Below the pieces are notes generated by a model. It was not told where the DNA came from, made no database searches, and saw only the letters and a program-made list of their open reading frames with translations. 33,012 bases of DNA from CAZEYT01 sp964516295 (GTDB lineage Bacteria; Verrucomicrobiota; Verrucomicrobiia; Chthoniobacterales; Terrimicrobiaceae): positions 1 through 33,012 of the forward strand of contig CAZEYT010000031.1 in NCBI GenBank assembly GCA_964516295.1, given 5' to 3'. Of this stretch, positions 14,683-23,336 are shown piece by piece. The translations under genes and the position numbers were made by a program. Numbering within the stretch: the stretch's first letter is position 1; each line of letters starts with the position of its first letter.

Positions 14683-17145
14683 TCAATACGCTGCGTCTTC
14701 GTTCAAATCCACCAGGATTTCGCGGTCTTTGGCCCCGTCTTTGGGCCCGACGACGCCGCGTTGTTCGAGAATATCCATCACGCGCGCCGCGCGGGTGTAA
14801 CCGAGCTTGAGCCGGCGCTGCAGCATCGAGGTGGAAGCACGGTTTTCCTGCCGGATGATTTCCAAACAGCGCGTGACGAGCTCCTCGTCCTCGTCGCTCA
14901 CATCCTCCTCGGACAGACTCGAGCTCGTGAGCTTTTCGTGGATGGCGGAGTCGAACTTGGGCTCGGCTTGTTTGGAAACAAACTCGACGAGGCGATGGAT
15001 CTCGTCCTCGGTGACGAGCACGCCTTGGGCGCGGGTGAATTTCGACGTGCCGGGTGGGAGATAGAGCATGTCGCCCTGGCCGAGCAGTTTTTCCGCGCCG
15101 TTCTCATCGAGAATGACGCGGCTGTCGATTTTCGAGGCGACCTGAAAGGCGATGCGGCTGGGGATATTGGCTTTGATAATGCCCGTGACCACGTCGGCAC
15201 GGGGCGTCTGGGTGGCGACAATCATGTGAATCCCGGCCGCCCGGGCCATTTGAGTGATGCGGGCGATGGCACTTTCCACATCCGCCGGAGCGGTCTGCAT
15301 GAGATCGGCCAGCTCGTCCACGATCACGACGATAAATGGCATGCGGTCCGGCACGATAATGTCGTCGTTCCGGGGCACTCGGACGGGCGGGGCCATCGGT
15401 TCTTCGTCCGGGGGATCCACCTCTTCGGCGTCCTCGGATGGCAGCGGAGCGGAATCCTCCGCGGCCGCTTTTTCGAGCGCTTCCTTTTCCTCGTCGAGTT
15501 CTTTCTGCGATTTGGGCAGTGGGCGCTCGTTGAACGCACCGATGTTCTTCACCCCACACTTCGCAAAAATCCGATACCGAAGCTCCATTTCGTCCACCAC
15601 CCAACGCAGCGCGAGCAGGACTTTTTTCGAGTCCGTGACGACCGGAGTGATCAGGTGGGGGAGCGAATTATAAATCTGCATTTCGACCACCTTCGGATCG
15701 ATCATGATGAATCGCAGTTGCTCCGGCGAATAGCGGAAGAGCAGGCTGGCAATGATCGCGTTGATGCAAACGCTCTTGCCGCTACCGGTGGTTCCGGCGA
15801 CCAGGCAGTGTGGCATTTTTGCGAGGTCGGCGATGATTGTGTTTCCGTAAACGTCCATGCCGAGGGCAATCGGGAGTTTCGCCGTGCTGTCCCGCCAGGC
15901 GTCCTTTTCGAAAAGTTCGCGGAGGGTGACCTTGACCTTCTTCGAGTTTGCTATCTCGATGCCCACGGTGTCCTTTCCCGGAATCGGTGCGAGGATGTTG
16001 ATGCGCTCCGCGCGGGTCGCCCGGGCGATGTCCCGCTCCAGCGAGACGATCTTGTCCACACGGACGCCGACGTCCGGGTAGACTTCGTAGCGTGTGATGG
16101 TCGGGCCCTTGGTGATCGTGCCCGGTGTGGCCTTGATCCCGAATTGCTGGAGGGTCTCAATGATGAGGCCCTGGATGGTTAAGAGTTCGTCCCGGTCGAG
16201 CGGCGTGCGGTTGGCTTCGTCCGGTTCGTCGAGCAGGTCAAAACCGGGCATCGTGTAGTTTTCGAGGTGGACACCGGCCAGGCCTGCCTGGATCGAACCG
16301 GCTTCGTTCTTTGCTCCGCGAAGCTCGGCGAGCGTTGGTTTTCTCGGGGGAGCCGGGGCGGTTGCATCGATGATCTCGGGTTCCATCTGCGGCGCGGATG
16401 GATGCGCGCGAGGCTCCGGAGCCGGCGTCGGTTTCTCGGCCGGTTCACTGCCTTTGCGTTTGAGTTTTTTCTCCAGTTTTTCGGCCTTCTTTTCGAGAGA
16501 CCGGCGTTGTTCTTCCATGCGACGCTCCTCGTCGAGGCGTTGAAGGCGGGCCACCCGGCGCGCTTCGCGCCAGGTCAGAAACGATTTCCAAACATACCTC
16601 GTGTCGCGGATCGGATGGGTCGAAACGGCGAAGATCAGGCTGATCACGTAACCGATGACCAGAAGCGCTGCCGAGGCCGGTCCCAGCACGCTGCGGATGG
16701 CTTTTCCGCCGATCCACAATCCAAACCATCCGCCCGGCCCCTCGATGCGCATCCATTTGTCCCAGTCCTGCAAAAGCCATGGTTGGATTTCCAAAAGGCA
16801 CGCCCCGAGAAGAACCATGAGCAATCCCCAGCCGGCTTTATCTTTCAGGGAGTAGCTGGGGACGAACCACTTCGCGACGCCATAGCCGATGAGAGCCGCT
16901 GCGAGAAGATACGCGGCTCCGCCGAAGCAAAACAGCATGTAGCCCGCGAAAAGGGCTCCGAGTGTTCCTCCCAGATTGTGAGTGATTGCCGAGCCGGACG
17001 TCGTCGTGCTGATGATCGGTGCCCACGCCGGGATGTCCTTCGGACTGTAGGTCTGGAGCGAGACAAACAAGTACGCGCCGATGCAGACGAGGGCGAGGCC
17101 GACAAAGAATTTTGTCGCCCAATTTTGACGCGGACGGTTGGCCAT
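14683..17145 (-). CDS. ftsK: DNA translocase FtsK/SpoIIIE
   Basis: Septum-anchored motor that pumps chromosomal DNA during division, 820 residues. Four membrane segments lie within 12-175. A charged linker with coiled-coil character (about 190-232) and a Pro-rich stretch (234-272) follow. The motor has Walker A GTTGSGKS (451-458), Walker B FIVVIVDE (604-611) and the FtsK motifs ATQTPRADVVTGIIKANIPS and DMLYLPPGTS. The C-terminal winged-helix gamma domain (755-815) includes STSMLQRRLKLGYTRAARVM. An acidic, Pro-rich insert at about 540-598 interrupts the motor and is longer than the corresponding loop of E. coli FtsK. The ATG at 17145 is preferred over an upstream start at 17190. It heads the operon ending at cutA. 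Confidence 0.94.
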   Translation of the reverse strand: MANRPRQNWATKFFVGLALVCIGAYLFVSLQTYSPKDIPAWAPIISTTTSGSAITHNLGGTLGALFAGYMLFCFGGAAYLLAAALIGYGVAKWFVPSYSLKDKAGWGLLMVLLGACLLEIQPWLLQDWDKWMRIEGPGGWFGLWIGGKAIRSVLGPASAALLVIGYVISLIFAVSTHPIRDTRYVWKSFLTWREARRVARLQRLDEERRMEEQRRSLEKKAEKLEKKLKRKGSEPAEKPTPAPEPRAHPSAPQMEPEIIDATAPAPPRKPTLAELRGAKNEAGSIQAGLAGVHLENYTMPGFDLLDEPDEANRTPLDRDELLTIQGLIIETLQQFGIKATPGTITKGPTITRYEVYPDVGVRVDKIVSLERDIARATRAERINILAPIPGKDTVGIEIANSKKVKVTLRELFEKDAWRDSTAKLPIALGMDVYGNTIIADLAKMPHCLVAGTTGSGKSVCINAIIASLLFRYSPEQLRFIMIDPKVVEMQIYNSLPHLITPVVTDSKKVLLALRWVVDEMELRYRIFAKCGVKNIGAFNERPLPKSQKELDEEKEALEKAAAEDSAPLPSEDAEEVDPPDEEPMAPPVRVPRNDDIIVPDRMPFIVVIVDELADLMQTAPADVESAIARITQMARAAGIHMIVATQTPRADVVTGIIKANIPSRIAFQVASKIDSRVILDENGAEKLLGQGDMLYLPPGTSKFTRAQGVLVTEDEIHRLVEFVSKQAEPKFDSAIHEKLTSSSLSEEDVSDEDEELVTRCLEIIRQENRASTSMLQRRLKLGYTRAARVMDILEQRGVVGPKDGAKDREILVDLNEDAAY

Positions 17146-17251
17146 GGAACCCGCCAGCTTTCCCGATTTCGGCGCGGCAGGCAAGCGCAACCCCGGCCTT
17201 CTGAACGACCTGATCTTTTGGTCGGGGTTCCGCTAAACCTGCACCTTTCGG

Positions 17252-18040
17252 TCAGGCGTTCTCCGTGAGGACTGCGCTCATGGTGTGGAAACTCTTTTCC
17301 AAAGACACAAAGGGACCTCCCGGGCAGGTGTCCTGCTCGACGATGAGCCATTCGGTGCCGGATTTTTCGGCCTCGGCAATGATCTCAGCGAAGTCGAGAT
17401 TCCCGTGTCCGATTTCCGCGAAGGAGGCCTTGTTGTCGGTGCCGAATCCATAGTCCTTGCAATCGAGGAGCGGGAGGCGTCCGGCGAATTTCCGGCACCA
17501 AGCGGTGGGATTTCTCCCGCCGAACTGCACCCAATAGGTGTCGAGTTCGAACTTCAAATTCTCCGGTGCGGTCGCACGGGCGATGTAGTCCATGAGGACC
17601 TCGTCTCCGAGACGGATGAATTCGATGGCGTGATTGTGGTAGCTCAGGATGCATCCGATTTCACCGAAGGACGGCACCGGCGGCATCGAGATCGGAAACC
17701 ATGGCCTTGATCGAGGCCGCGTCGTTGAAATCAACCCCCGATGGATATGGGTAGGCTGTGTGTGGAGTTCCGAGCGTTTTCAGACGCTCCATCACCTCGT
17801 GCGGACTTTGGCGGATGAGGTCGCCCGGTTCATGCGTGGCGCAAATCGTGATTCCCGCATCGTCGGCGATCTGCCGGATTTCCCTTGCGGAAACGTCGGC
17901 CGAAACGCCGCTCAGGCCCGGTAGCCGATGTCGCTGAGCTTCTTGATGGTGGCAGCGAAATCCTTGGCGGAAGAACAAAAGTCGCGGACGGTTTAGAGTT
18001 GGGCGGCGATTTGCGAGGTTTTCCATGAAGCGTCAACCAT
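17252..18040 (-). pseudogene. Broken TIM-barrel sugar phosphate isomerase/epimerase
   Basis: Remains of an AP-endonuclease-2-type sugar isomerase/epimerase, about 260 residues if whole. The ATG at 18040 overlaps the stop of the upstream permease gene. Reading on, codon 16 is TAA (17993-17995) where tyrosine is expected in a QLYTVRDFC-like start. The frame continues clearly (KDFAATIKKLSDIGYRA) to a loss of about seven bases near 17914, shifting frame. A second segment carries ICATHEPGDLI and TAYPYPSGVDF until an extra base at 17661-17665 shifts it again. The last segment (CILSYHNHAIEFIRLGDEV, LKFELDTYWVQFGGRNP, WLIVEQDTCPGGPF) is well preserved. Three independent lesions make it non-functional. 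Well-kept segments suggest the decay is recent. Confidence 0.85.
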
Positions 18041-19583
18041 CCGGGCCCGGCGCGTCGGCGTCAGAATATTTTGTCCAAGCCATGACGAGGAGAATGACGC
18101 CGGTCACCAAATACGCGGCGACAAAGGATGGGGAAACCATGAGCCCGAACACCGGGACCAGCCCTCCCGGCTCGAGACGCCAGGAGTGAATAAGCCCGAC
18201 GGCCGAAAGTCCGGCACAGAGGAGGCACGTGACCCCGGACGCCACGAATCGCCGGTCGATGGAAAAGGCAACAATCGCGGCAAAGGCCATGCTGGTGATG
18301 AGAAAACCCTGGTTGAGCGCGATGACGCCTTGGATGAAAAGCTGGTTTCCAAACTTCGGCAGCGTCTCCGTCAGGGACGTGCCGGCCACTCGCAGCGTCG
18401 TTTCAATAAGCAGAAGCGCCCAAGCGGCGAGGGAGGGAAGAAGTCCGGCCGCCACGGCGAGGGCATGCCGGGAGGGTGTTTCCTGAAAAGCCTGTGCGAC
18501 CATGACGAGGCCGATCCAAATCAAAATCCCCAGCGTGGCTTCCATGGGGACGACTTGAAGGACAGCCCCCACCGCGCCGAACAGGCAAAGCAGGGCGATG
18601 GCCACGCCATTGAGGGCGGAATATCCGATGCGGGCACCCATCGCCTTCCAGCCGGGATGCCCGATGTAGAGCGTGGTCGGAAAGGCGCTGCCGAAAAACG
18701 CCGCGACGATGCTGCCGAGGCCGTTCACCGCCAGGGAAGACCGCGTCTCGTAGCGGTCCCCGGCCGCCTCGGCACTTTCCAGCGTCTGGAGAGAACCAAG
18801 CACATTGAACATCGCCATGGGCACGATGACGGTCATGTATCCCCAAAGTCCGGCGAAGAGCCCGTCCCAAGCCGCCGTCGCCGGACGTGGGAAGTGCAGT
18901 CCGAAATCCGAGGAACCGGCCGGCGGCTGGAAAACATTCCAGTTTGCGGCCCGAAGCAGCCAAGCGGCCCCGACACCGATCAGGATGGCCACGAATCCGG
19001 CGGGCAGTCCGAGCGGGAGTTTCAGCCGGGCTGCATAGGCGATCACGATGAGAAGCATCGGCACTACGGCGACCGCTGGGGAGGCGAAGATCTGGAAGGC
19101 GAAGCCCATCGAGATAAACGTGAGCGCCACACCGGCGAGGGCGGAAAGAAGAGCCGCCCGCGGTGCGAAGCGCCGGAGCGGATCGGCCACGAACGCTCCC
19201 GCCAACTCCAGCAATCCGCTGACCAGACATGCGAAAACTCCAGCCAGCCAGACTTTGACCGGATCGCCCGTGGCCTGCCACACCGGGCCCATGATGAAAA
19301 AGAGGAACGCAATCAGGCTCACGGTATTGATTCCGTATGGAAGGGCCGTGACATCCGAACGACCGGTTCGTTTTGCCAAGCGCCACGCCTGCCAGGAGTA
19401 GAAAAAATTCCCCACCACAATTGACAACGCCGCCCCTGGCAAAATGGTGGAGACCACCACCGAAGACGGAATCCCGCAGATCAGCGGACAAAGTGTCGCA
19501 ATCAGCAACAATTGAAGAAGGTTGTCGATAAACAGCCCGACAAATCCGTCCACATCTCCCCGCACAAACCAGCGCGCCTTCAT
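18033..19583 (-). CDS. NCS2/AzgA-type permease (putative nucleobase or related transporter)
   Basis: Predicted inner-membrane transporter of 516 residues with about 12-14 membrane segments. The opening MKARWFVRGDVDGFVGLFID and the segment SDVTALPYGINTVSLIAFLF resemble AzgA-like xanthine/uracil permeases, as does FFGSAFPTTLYIGHPGWKAMGAR. Classical members carry purines or uracil by proton symport. Several regions diverge, so the substrate here is open. The ATG at 19583 begins the conserved part. A start at 19634 would add a basic non-family leader. The downstream sugar isomerase pseudogene overlaps its stop, suggesting the two once formed an operon. Confidence 0.75.
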   Translation of the reverse strand: MKARWFVRGDVDGFVGLFIDNLLQLLLIATLCPLICGIPSSVVVSTILPGAALSIVVGNFFYSWQAWRLAKRTGRSDVTALPYGINTVSLIAFLFFIMGPVWQATGDPVKVWLAGVFACLVSGLLELAGAFVADPLRRFAPRAALLSALAGVALTFISMGFAFQIFASPAVAVVPMLLIVIAYAARLKLPLGLPAGFVAILIGVGAAWLLRAANWNVFQPPAGSSDFGLHFPRPATAAWDGLFAGLWGYMTVIVPMAMFNVLGSLQTLESAEAAGDRYETRSSLAVNGLGSIVAAFFGSAFPTTLYIGHPGWKAMGARIGYSALNGVAIALLCLFGAVGAVLQVVPMEATLGILIWIGLVMVAQAFQETPSRHALAVAAGLLPSLAAWALLLIETTLRVAGTSLTETLPKFGNQLFIQGVIALNQGFLITSMAFAAIVAFSIDRRFVASGVTCLLCAGLSAVGLIHSWRLEPGGLVPVFGLMVSPSFVAAYLVTGVILLVMAWTKYSDADAPGPDG

Positions 19584-19777
19584 CGGGATCCGAGCCCCCG
19601 CTCTCCGTTGTCGTTGTCCACGGACCGGAACCATGACAGCCAGCAGGAGATTTGCTCAATCCCAATCTTGCTGCCCGCCCCCGCATCAGCGGCCGACTGG
19701 CCCTTCTCCTGAGGTCGTGTAGGGAAAATGCGTTCTTGCGTTGGCTCGGGAAGTCCCGACGATTGGGCGGATTCCTC

Positions 19778-21430
19778 ATGGTGCTATTTATCAGAAAAAC
19801 ACGGCTCAAGGTTGGCCTCTTGGTTTGGCTTACACTGGTGAACCTGCTCGTGTGTGGAGTGTTTGGGTGGCAGTCGTATCAGCGAGAAAAGCGGGCGCTT
19901 TTGGATGGGGTGGACAATCAACTTCGGGCCGCAGCGCATACGGTCTCCCGGATTCTTTCTCCGGATTATCACGATCGCGTGGCTGCCGGACGGGTGGCCG
20001 AAAGCGAGTATTTGGATCTGGCGAGAACGTTGACAGCCTATGCCAGCGATGCGGGTGTTTTTTACATCTACTCGTTCTTGGTAGCCGAAGACGGGCGGTG
20101 TCTGACGGCTTCGACGAGTGGCACGCCGGAGGAATGGGAAACAAATACGCTGCCTCGCTTGTTGGAGCCTTACGATGCGCCCGCCGAGACGCTGGCGGTC
20201 CTTGAGTCCGGCCGACAGCGGGAGGTGGAGGAGTCGGATGCTTTTGGAAACTGGCGCTCGTGGTTGGTGCCCGGGATGTCGGAACACGGGCAGCGCTACC
20301 TGATCGGCGCGGACATCGAAGTGTCCCACGTCCGACATCTTCTCCTCCGCTCGCTGTGGCACACGGTGGCCATCATGTTTGGCGGCTTTGTGCTTGTGTC
20401 GGTTTTCACCTATTGGATCACGACAAAAGTCTCCCGCGATTTGGATGCGGTGGTCCGCGAGACAAACCGGATCGCTCGATTTGAATTGGAGAGTCACCCG
20501 ATGCCGGAGAGTCGGATTTTGGAAGTCGAACACCTAATACGCTCGGTGGAAGACATGAAGTCCGGGTTGCGGTCGTTTCGAAAGTATGTGCCGGCCGATT
20601 TGGTCCGGGAGCTGATTTTATCCGGCCGGGAGGCGCGCTTGGGCGGGCAGCGGGCGGAGTTGACGGTTTTCTTTTCGGACATCGTGGGATTCACGCGGAT
20701 GTCAGAGGGCCTGACGCCGGAGGAACTCGTCGCGCATGTCGGCGAGTATCTTGGAGAGATGGGCGATGTGGTTTTGCGGGAGCGGGGGACACTCGACAAA
20801 TTCATCGGGGATGCGGTGATGGCGTTCTGGGGTGCGCCGTCGGAAAATCCGCTCCATGCGATCGACGCGTGCCGGGCTGCTCTGGCGTGTCAGGCGCGCC
20901 TCGCGGTCCTGCGCGAACGTTGGGTCGTGCAACATCGTCCGGCGATCCATGCGCGGATCGGGCTGAACTGCGGCCCGGTGGTTGTGGGAAATCTCGGGAG
21001 TGACAAGCGGCTGGACTACACGGTGATTGGCGACACGGTGAATGTTGCGTCGCGACTGGAGGGACTGAACCGATTTTATGGCACGTCGATTCTGATCGGC
21101 GAATCCGTGAAGGAAGCTGCCGGTGAGGCGATTGTAGCGCGCCTTGTGGATCAGGTCGCCGTGAAGGGGCGCGATGCGGGCGTGAAGGTGTATGAACTTC
21201 TGGCGCTGCGCGAGGAGGGGACGTCCGGGGTCTTCATTGACCTCGAGCATCTGGCGTTCGAGGCATGGTCGGCCTATGCTTTGCGAAAGTGGGAGGAAGC
21301 CGGCCGATGGTGGCGTGAGATCTTGAGACTCCGACCCGATGACGGACCGGCAAAAGTTCTTCTGGAACGGCTGGAGGCCGTTCGCACCAAGACATACCAT
21401 GGCGATTGGGATCCCACCTGGCGGGGATGA
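19778..21430 (+). CDS. Membrane-bound class III adenylate cyclase
   Basis: Predicted sensor cyclase making cAMP, 550 residues. It has two membrane helices (about 12-32 and 193-215) flanking an extracytoplasmic domain (33-192, possibly Cache-like), then a HAMP-like linker (216-268). The cyclase domain (295-475) has metal-binding D301 (FFSDIVGFTRMS) and D345 (LDKFIGDAVMAFWGAP). Substrate-selecting K341 and T415 fit an adenylate cyclase of the K/T type, and N422 and R426 (GDTVNVASRLE) are transition-state residues. A single TPR-like segment (490-535) ends the protein. The ATG at 19778 starts just before the first helix; the frame is open upstream to 19652 without family-like sequence. The ligand is unknown. 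Confidence 0.88.
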   Translation: MVLFIRKTRLKVGLLVWLTLVNLLVCGVFGWQSYQREKRALLDGVDNQLRAAAHTVSRILSPDYHDRVAAGRVAESEYLDLARTLTAYASDAGVFYIYSFLVAEDGRCLTASTSGTPEEWETNTLPRLLEPYDAPAETLAVLESGRQREVEESDAFGNWRSWLVPGMSEHGQRYLIGADIEVSHVRHLLLRSLWHTVAIMFGGFVLVSVFTYWITTKVSRDLDAVVRETNRIARFELESHPMPESRILEVEHLIRSVEDMKSGLRSFRKYVPADLVRELILSGREARLGGQRAELTVFFSDIVGFTRMSEGLTPEELVAHVGEYLGEMGDVVLRERGTLDKFIGDAVMAFWGAPSENPLHAIDACRAALACQARLAVLRERWVVQHRPAIHARIGLNCGPVVVGNLGSDKRLDYTVIGDTVNVASRLEGLNRFYGTSILIGESVKEAAGEAIVARLVDQVAVKGRDAGVKVYELLALREEGTSGVFIDLEHLAFEAWSAYALRKWEEAGRWWREILRLRPDDGPAKVLLERLEAVRTKTYHGDWDPTWRG

Positions 21431-21479
21431 GACGTGAGCGCACGATTGCCCGGACGGGCGCTTTCGCTAAAGTGTCGGA

Positions 21480-21923
21480 ATGAGTGTGACCGAAGAAAAG
21501 GGCGCGGAGATCCGCGCGCGACTGGAAAAGTTGATCAAGACGCTGTGTTTTCTGCCCGAGGGCGATGAGCGTCTGCGCTATTTGATGGGGATCGGAAAGA
21601 AGTATCCGGCGATGGAGGAAAATCTGAAGACAGAAGACCGGCTTTTGCCCGGATGCGTGTCGCGGCTCTGGATCGAGAGCGAGTTTCGGGACGGGAGGTG
21701 TCACTTTTTCATGGACGCCGACGCGGCGATTTCAAAGGGCATCGCGGCGGCCGTCTGCGGGATTTATGAGGGGCAAACGGCCGGGGACATTCTGGCGGTC
21801 GAACCGAATTTTTTCGAGCCTGCCGGGCTCACGTCGCTCATCTCGCCGAACCGCGTGAATGCCCTGGCGAGTCTCCGCAAATACATCGTGCACCAGGCGA
21901 CGGCGGAACTCGGAAAAGCTTAG
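21480..21923 (+). CDS. sufE: SufE-family sulfur acceptor protein
   Basis: Cytoplasmic partner of a SufS-type cysteine desulfurase: it accepts persulfide sulfur for iron-sulfur cluster assembly. It has 147 residues, normal for SufE. The sulfur-accepting Cys59 is in DRLLPGCVSRLWIE. The preceding LMGIGKKYPAMEENLKTED and the later SLISPNRVNALASL are family features. No sufS or sufBCD genes are in the window, so this is a standalone copy. It is followed after six bases by queG, an iron-sulfur enzyme. No Shine-Dalgarno sequence is seen. Confidence 0.93.
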   Translation: MSVTEEKGAEIRARLEKLIKTLCFLPEGDERLRYLMGIGKKYPAMEENLKTEDRLLPGCVSRLWIESEFRDGRCHFFMDADAAISKGIAAAVCGIYEGQTAGDILAVEPNFFEPAGLTSLISPNRVNALASLRKYIVHQATAELGKA

Positions 21924-21929
21924 CGTGTG

Positions 21930-22970
21930 ATGACAAAGGACCGGCTGCGGGAAATCGCGGGGGAGGCGGGATTCGATGCAGTCGGGGTGACTCCCGCGGT
22001 TCGGGCTCCGCACGCCGGGGCCTTTCTCGAATGGTTGGGCGAGGGGATGCATGCGTCGATGGTCTGGCTGGCGCGCGATCCCGAAAAACGCTGCGATCCG
22101 CGTCTGTTGGTGCCGGGAGCCCGGTCGGTGATTGCGCTTGGAATGAACTATTTTGTGCCGGACACCGTCGAATCGGAGGGTGGCGCGGTGCGGGGAAAAA
22201 TTGCACGGTATGCGCGCGGACGCGATTACCACCACCTCATCCGCAAACGCCTTCGTCGGATCGATCGCGAGCTGGCCGCGGTCGGTGGAACGCAGCGGGG
22301 GTTCGTCGATTCCGGGCCGCTTTTGGAGCGTGACTTTGCCGTGGCGGCGGGCATTGCGTGGCATGGGAAGAGCACACTCGCGCTTCATCCGAAGCTTGGT
22401 ACCTGGTTTTTCCTTGCGGCCGTGGTGACCACGCTCGAGTTCGATCCCGATCCGCCGCTGCGGGATCGCTGCGGAACTTGCACGCGCTGTCTCGACGCGT
22501 GTCCAACCGGTGCCATCGTCGCTCCGCACCGTGTGGATGCGCGCAAGTGCATCTCGTATTGGACGATCGAGCACGAGGGCGACATCCCGGTCGCGATCCG
22601 GGAAAAAATGGGAGACCGGATTTTCGGGTGCGACGACTGTCTGGATGCGTGTCCGTGGAATCGCTTTGCCGCGGCATCTCGCGAGGCGGATTTCCAGGCG
22701 CGCGACGTGTCAACGTGGCCGCTTCGGGTGTATCTGGAACTCGGTGAGGAGACCTTTCGAAAGATGTTCGAAGGGTCGCCCATCCGCCGCACGGGCTGGC
22801 AGGGATTTCTGCGCAACGTGTGTGTGGCACTGGGAAATGCGGGGCAGCTTGATGATCTTCCCGCGTTGGAGGGTCGGGCGGGCGGAACCGATGCCGTGGT
22901 GGCAGAACACGCACGATGGGCCATTCTTCGTATCCGGGAACGACAGCGGGGTCTTGCTCCCGGGGTTTGA
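21930..22970 (+). CDS. queG: Epoxyqueuosine reductase QueG
   Basis: Cobalamin- and iron-sulfur-dependent enzyme that performs the last step of queuosine synthesis on tRNA, reducing epoxyqueuosine; 346 residues. Two 4Fe-4S clusters are supplied by C181, C184, C187, C191 (CGTCTRCLDACPTGAIV) with C207, and by C234, C237, C241 (CDDCLDACPWN). The probable catalytic Asp127 lies in FVDSGPLLERD. IARYARGRDYH is another QueG mark. The ATG at 21930 is chosen; the GTG at 21927 directly before it is an alternative. It is adjacent to sufE and a ferredoxin gene. Other queuosine genes (queD, queE) are 8 kb downstream on the other strand. Confidence 0.95.
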   Translation: MTKDRLREIAGEAGFDAVGVTPAVRAPHAGAFLEWLGEGMHASMVWLARDPEKRCDPRLLVPGARSVIALGMNYFVPDTVESEGGAVRGKIARYARGRDYHHLIRKRLRRIDRELAAVGGTQRGFVDSGPLLERDFAVAAGIAWHGKSTLALHPKLGTWFFLAAVVTTLEFDPDPPLRDRCGTCTRCLDACPTGAIVAPHRVDARKCISYWTIEHEGDIPVAIREKMGDRIFGCDDCLDACPWNRFAAASREADFQARDVSTWPLRVYLELGEETFRKMFEGSPIRRTGWQGFLRNVCVALGNAGQLDDLPALEGRAGGTDAVVAEHARWAILRIRERQRGLAPGV

Positions 22971-22976
22971 TTTGAG

Positions 22977-23336
22977 ATGCTCCGGGCGATGAAATCTTCC
23001 GACCCGATCGATGCCCGATTCCAAGCGATGAGGTTGGACGGATCGCGGCGGCATGTTTTTCTCTGCGTCGGGCCGGATTGTTGTGCGAGTGAATCCGGAT
23101 TGGAGACGTGGGAGATTTTGAAAGCCGGTCTGGCGCAAAGCGGCATCCCGGCGCTGCGAACAAAAGCGGCCTGTCTGCGGGTTTGTTCCGGCGGGCCTTG
23201 GATGGTGATTTACCCGGAAGGTGTCTGGTATGGAGGAGTGACGCCGGATCGGTGTCGCCGGATCATTCAGGAACATCTGAACGAGGGGCAGCCGATTGAA
23301 GAGTGGACGGTGCGCCGCCAGCCGCTGGCGGGTTAG
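22977..23336 (+). CDS. Thioredoxin-like 2Fe-2S ferredoxin
   Basis: Predicted small electron carrier of 119 residues. The thioredoxin-fold ferredoxin pattern is present: HVFLCVGPDCCASE supplies the first cysteines, and RTKAACLRVCSGGPWMVIYP the second pair. The ending GVTPDRCRRIIQEHL is typical of the family. An in-frame ATG at 22989 is an alternative start. It lies six bases after queG on the same strand, so it is probably co-transcribed. It may donate electrons to QueG or assist cluster assembly, which is inferred from position only. Its stop overlaps the convergent PEP-CTERM pseudogene by four bases. Confidence 0.85.
   Translation: MLRAMKSSDPIDARFQAMRLDGSRRHVFLCVGPDCCASESGLETWEILKAGLAQSGIPALRTKAACLRVCSGGPWMVIYPEGVWYGGVTPDRCRRIIQEHLNEGQPIEEWTVRRQPLAG

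Noticed and set aside
14761..16182. Open frame of about 470 codons antisense to ftsK
   Set aside because: It mirrors the conserved motor region of ftsK and has no family features of its own.
17191..17251. Possible terminator between ftsK and the isomerase pseudogene
   Set aside because: A short CGACC/GGTCG dyad is present but no T-run follows on either strand.
18186..19424. Open frame of about 410 codons antisense to the NCS2-type permease
   Set aside because: The product is highly charged and low in complexity, while the opposite strand encodes a coherent membrane protein.
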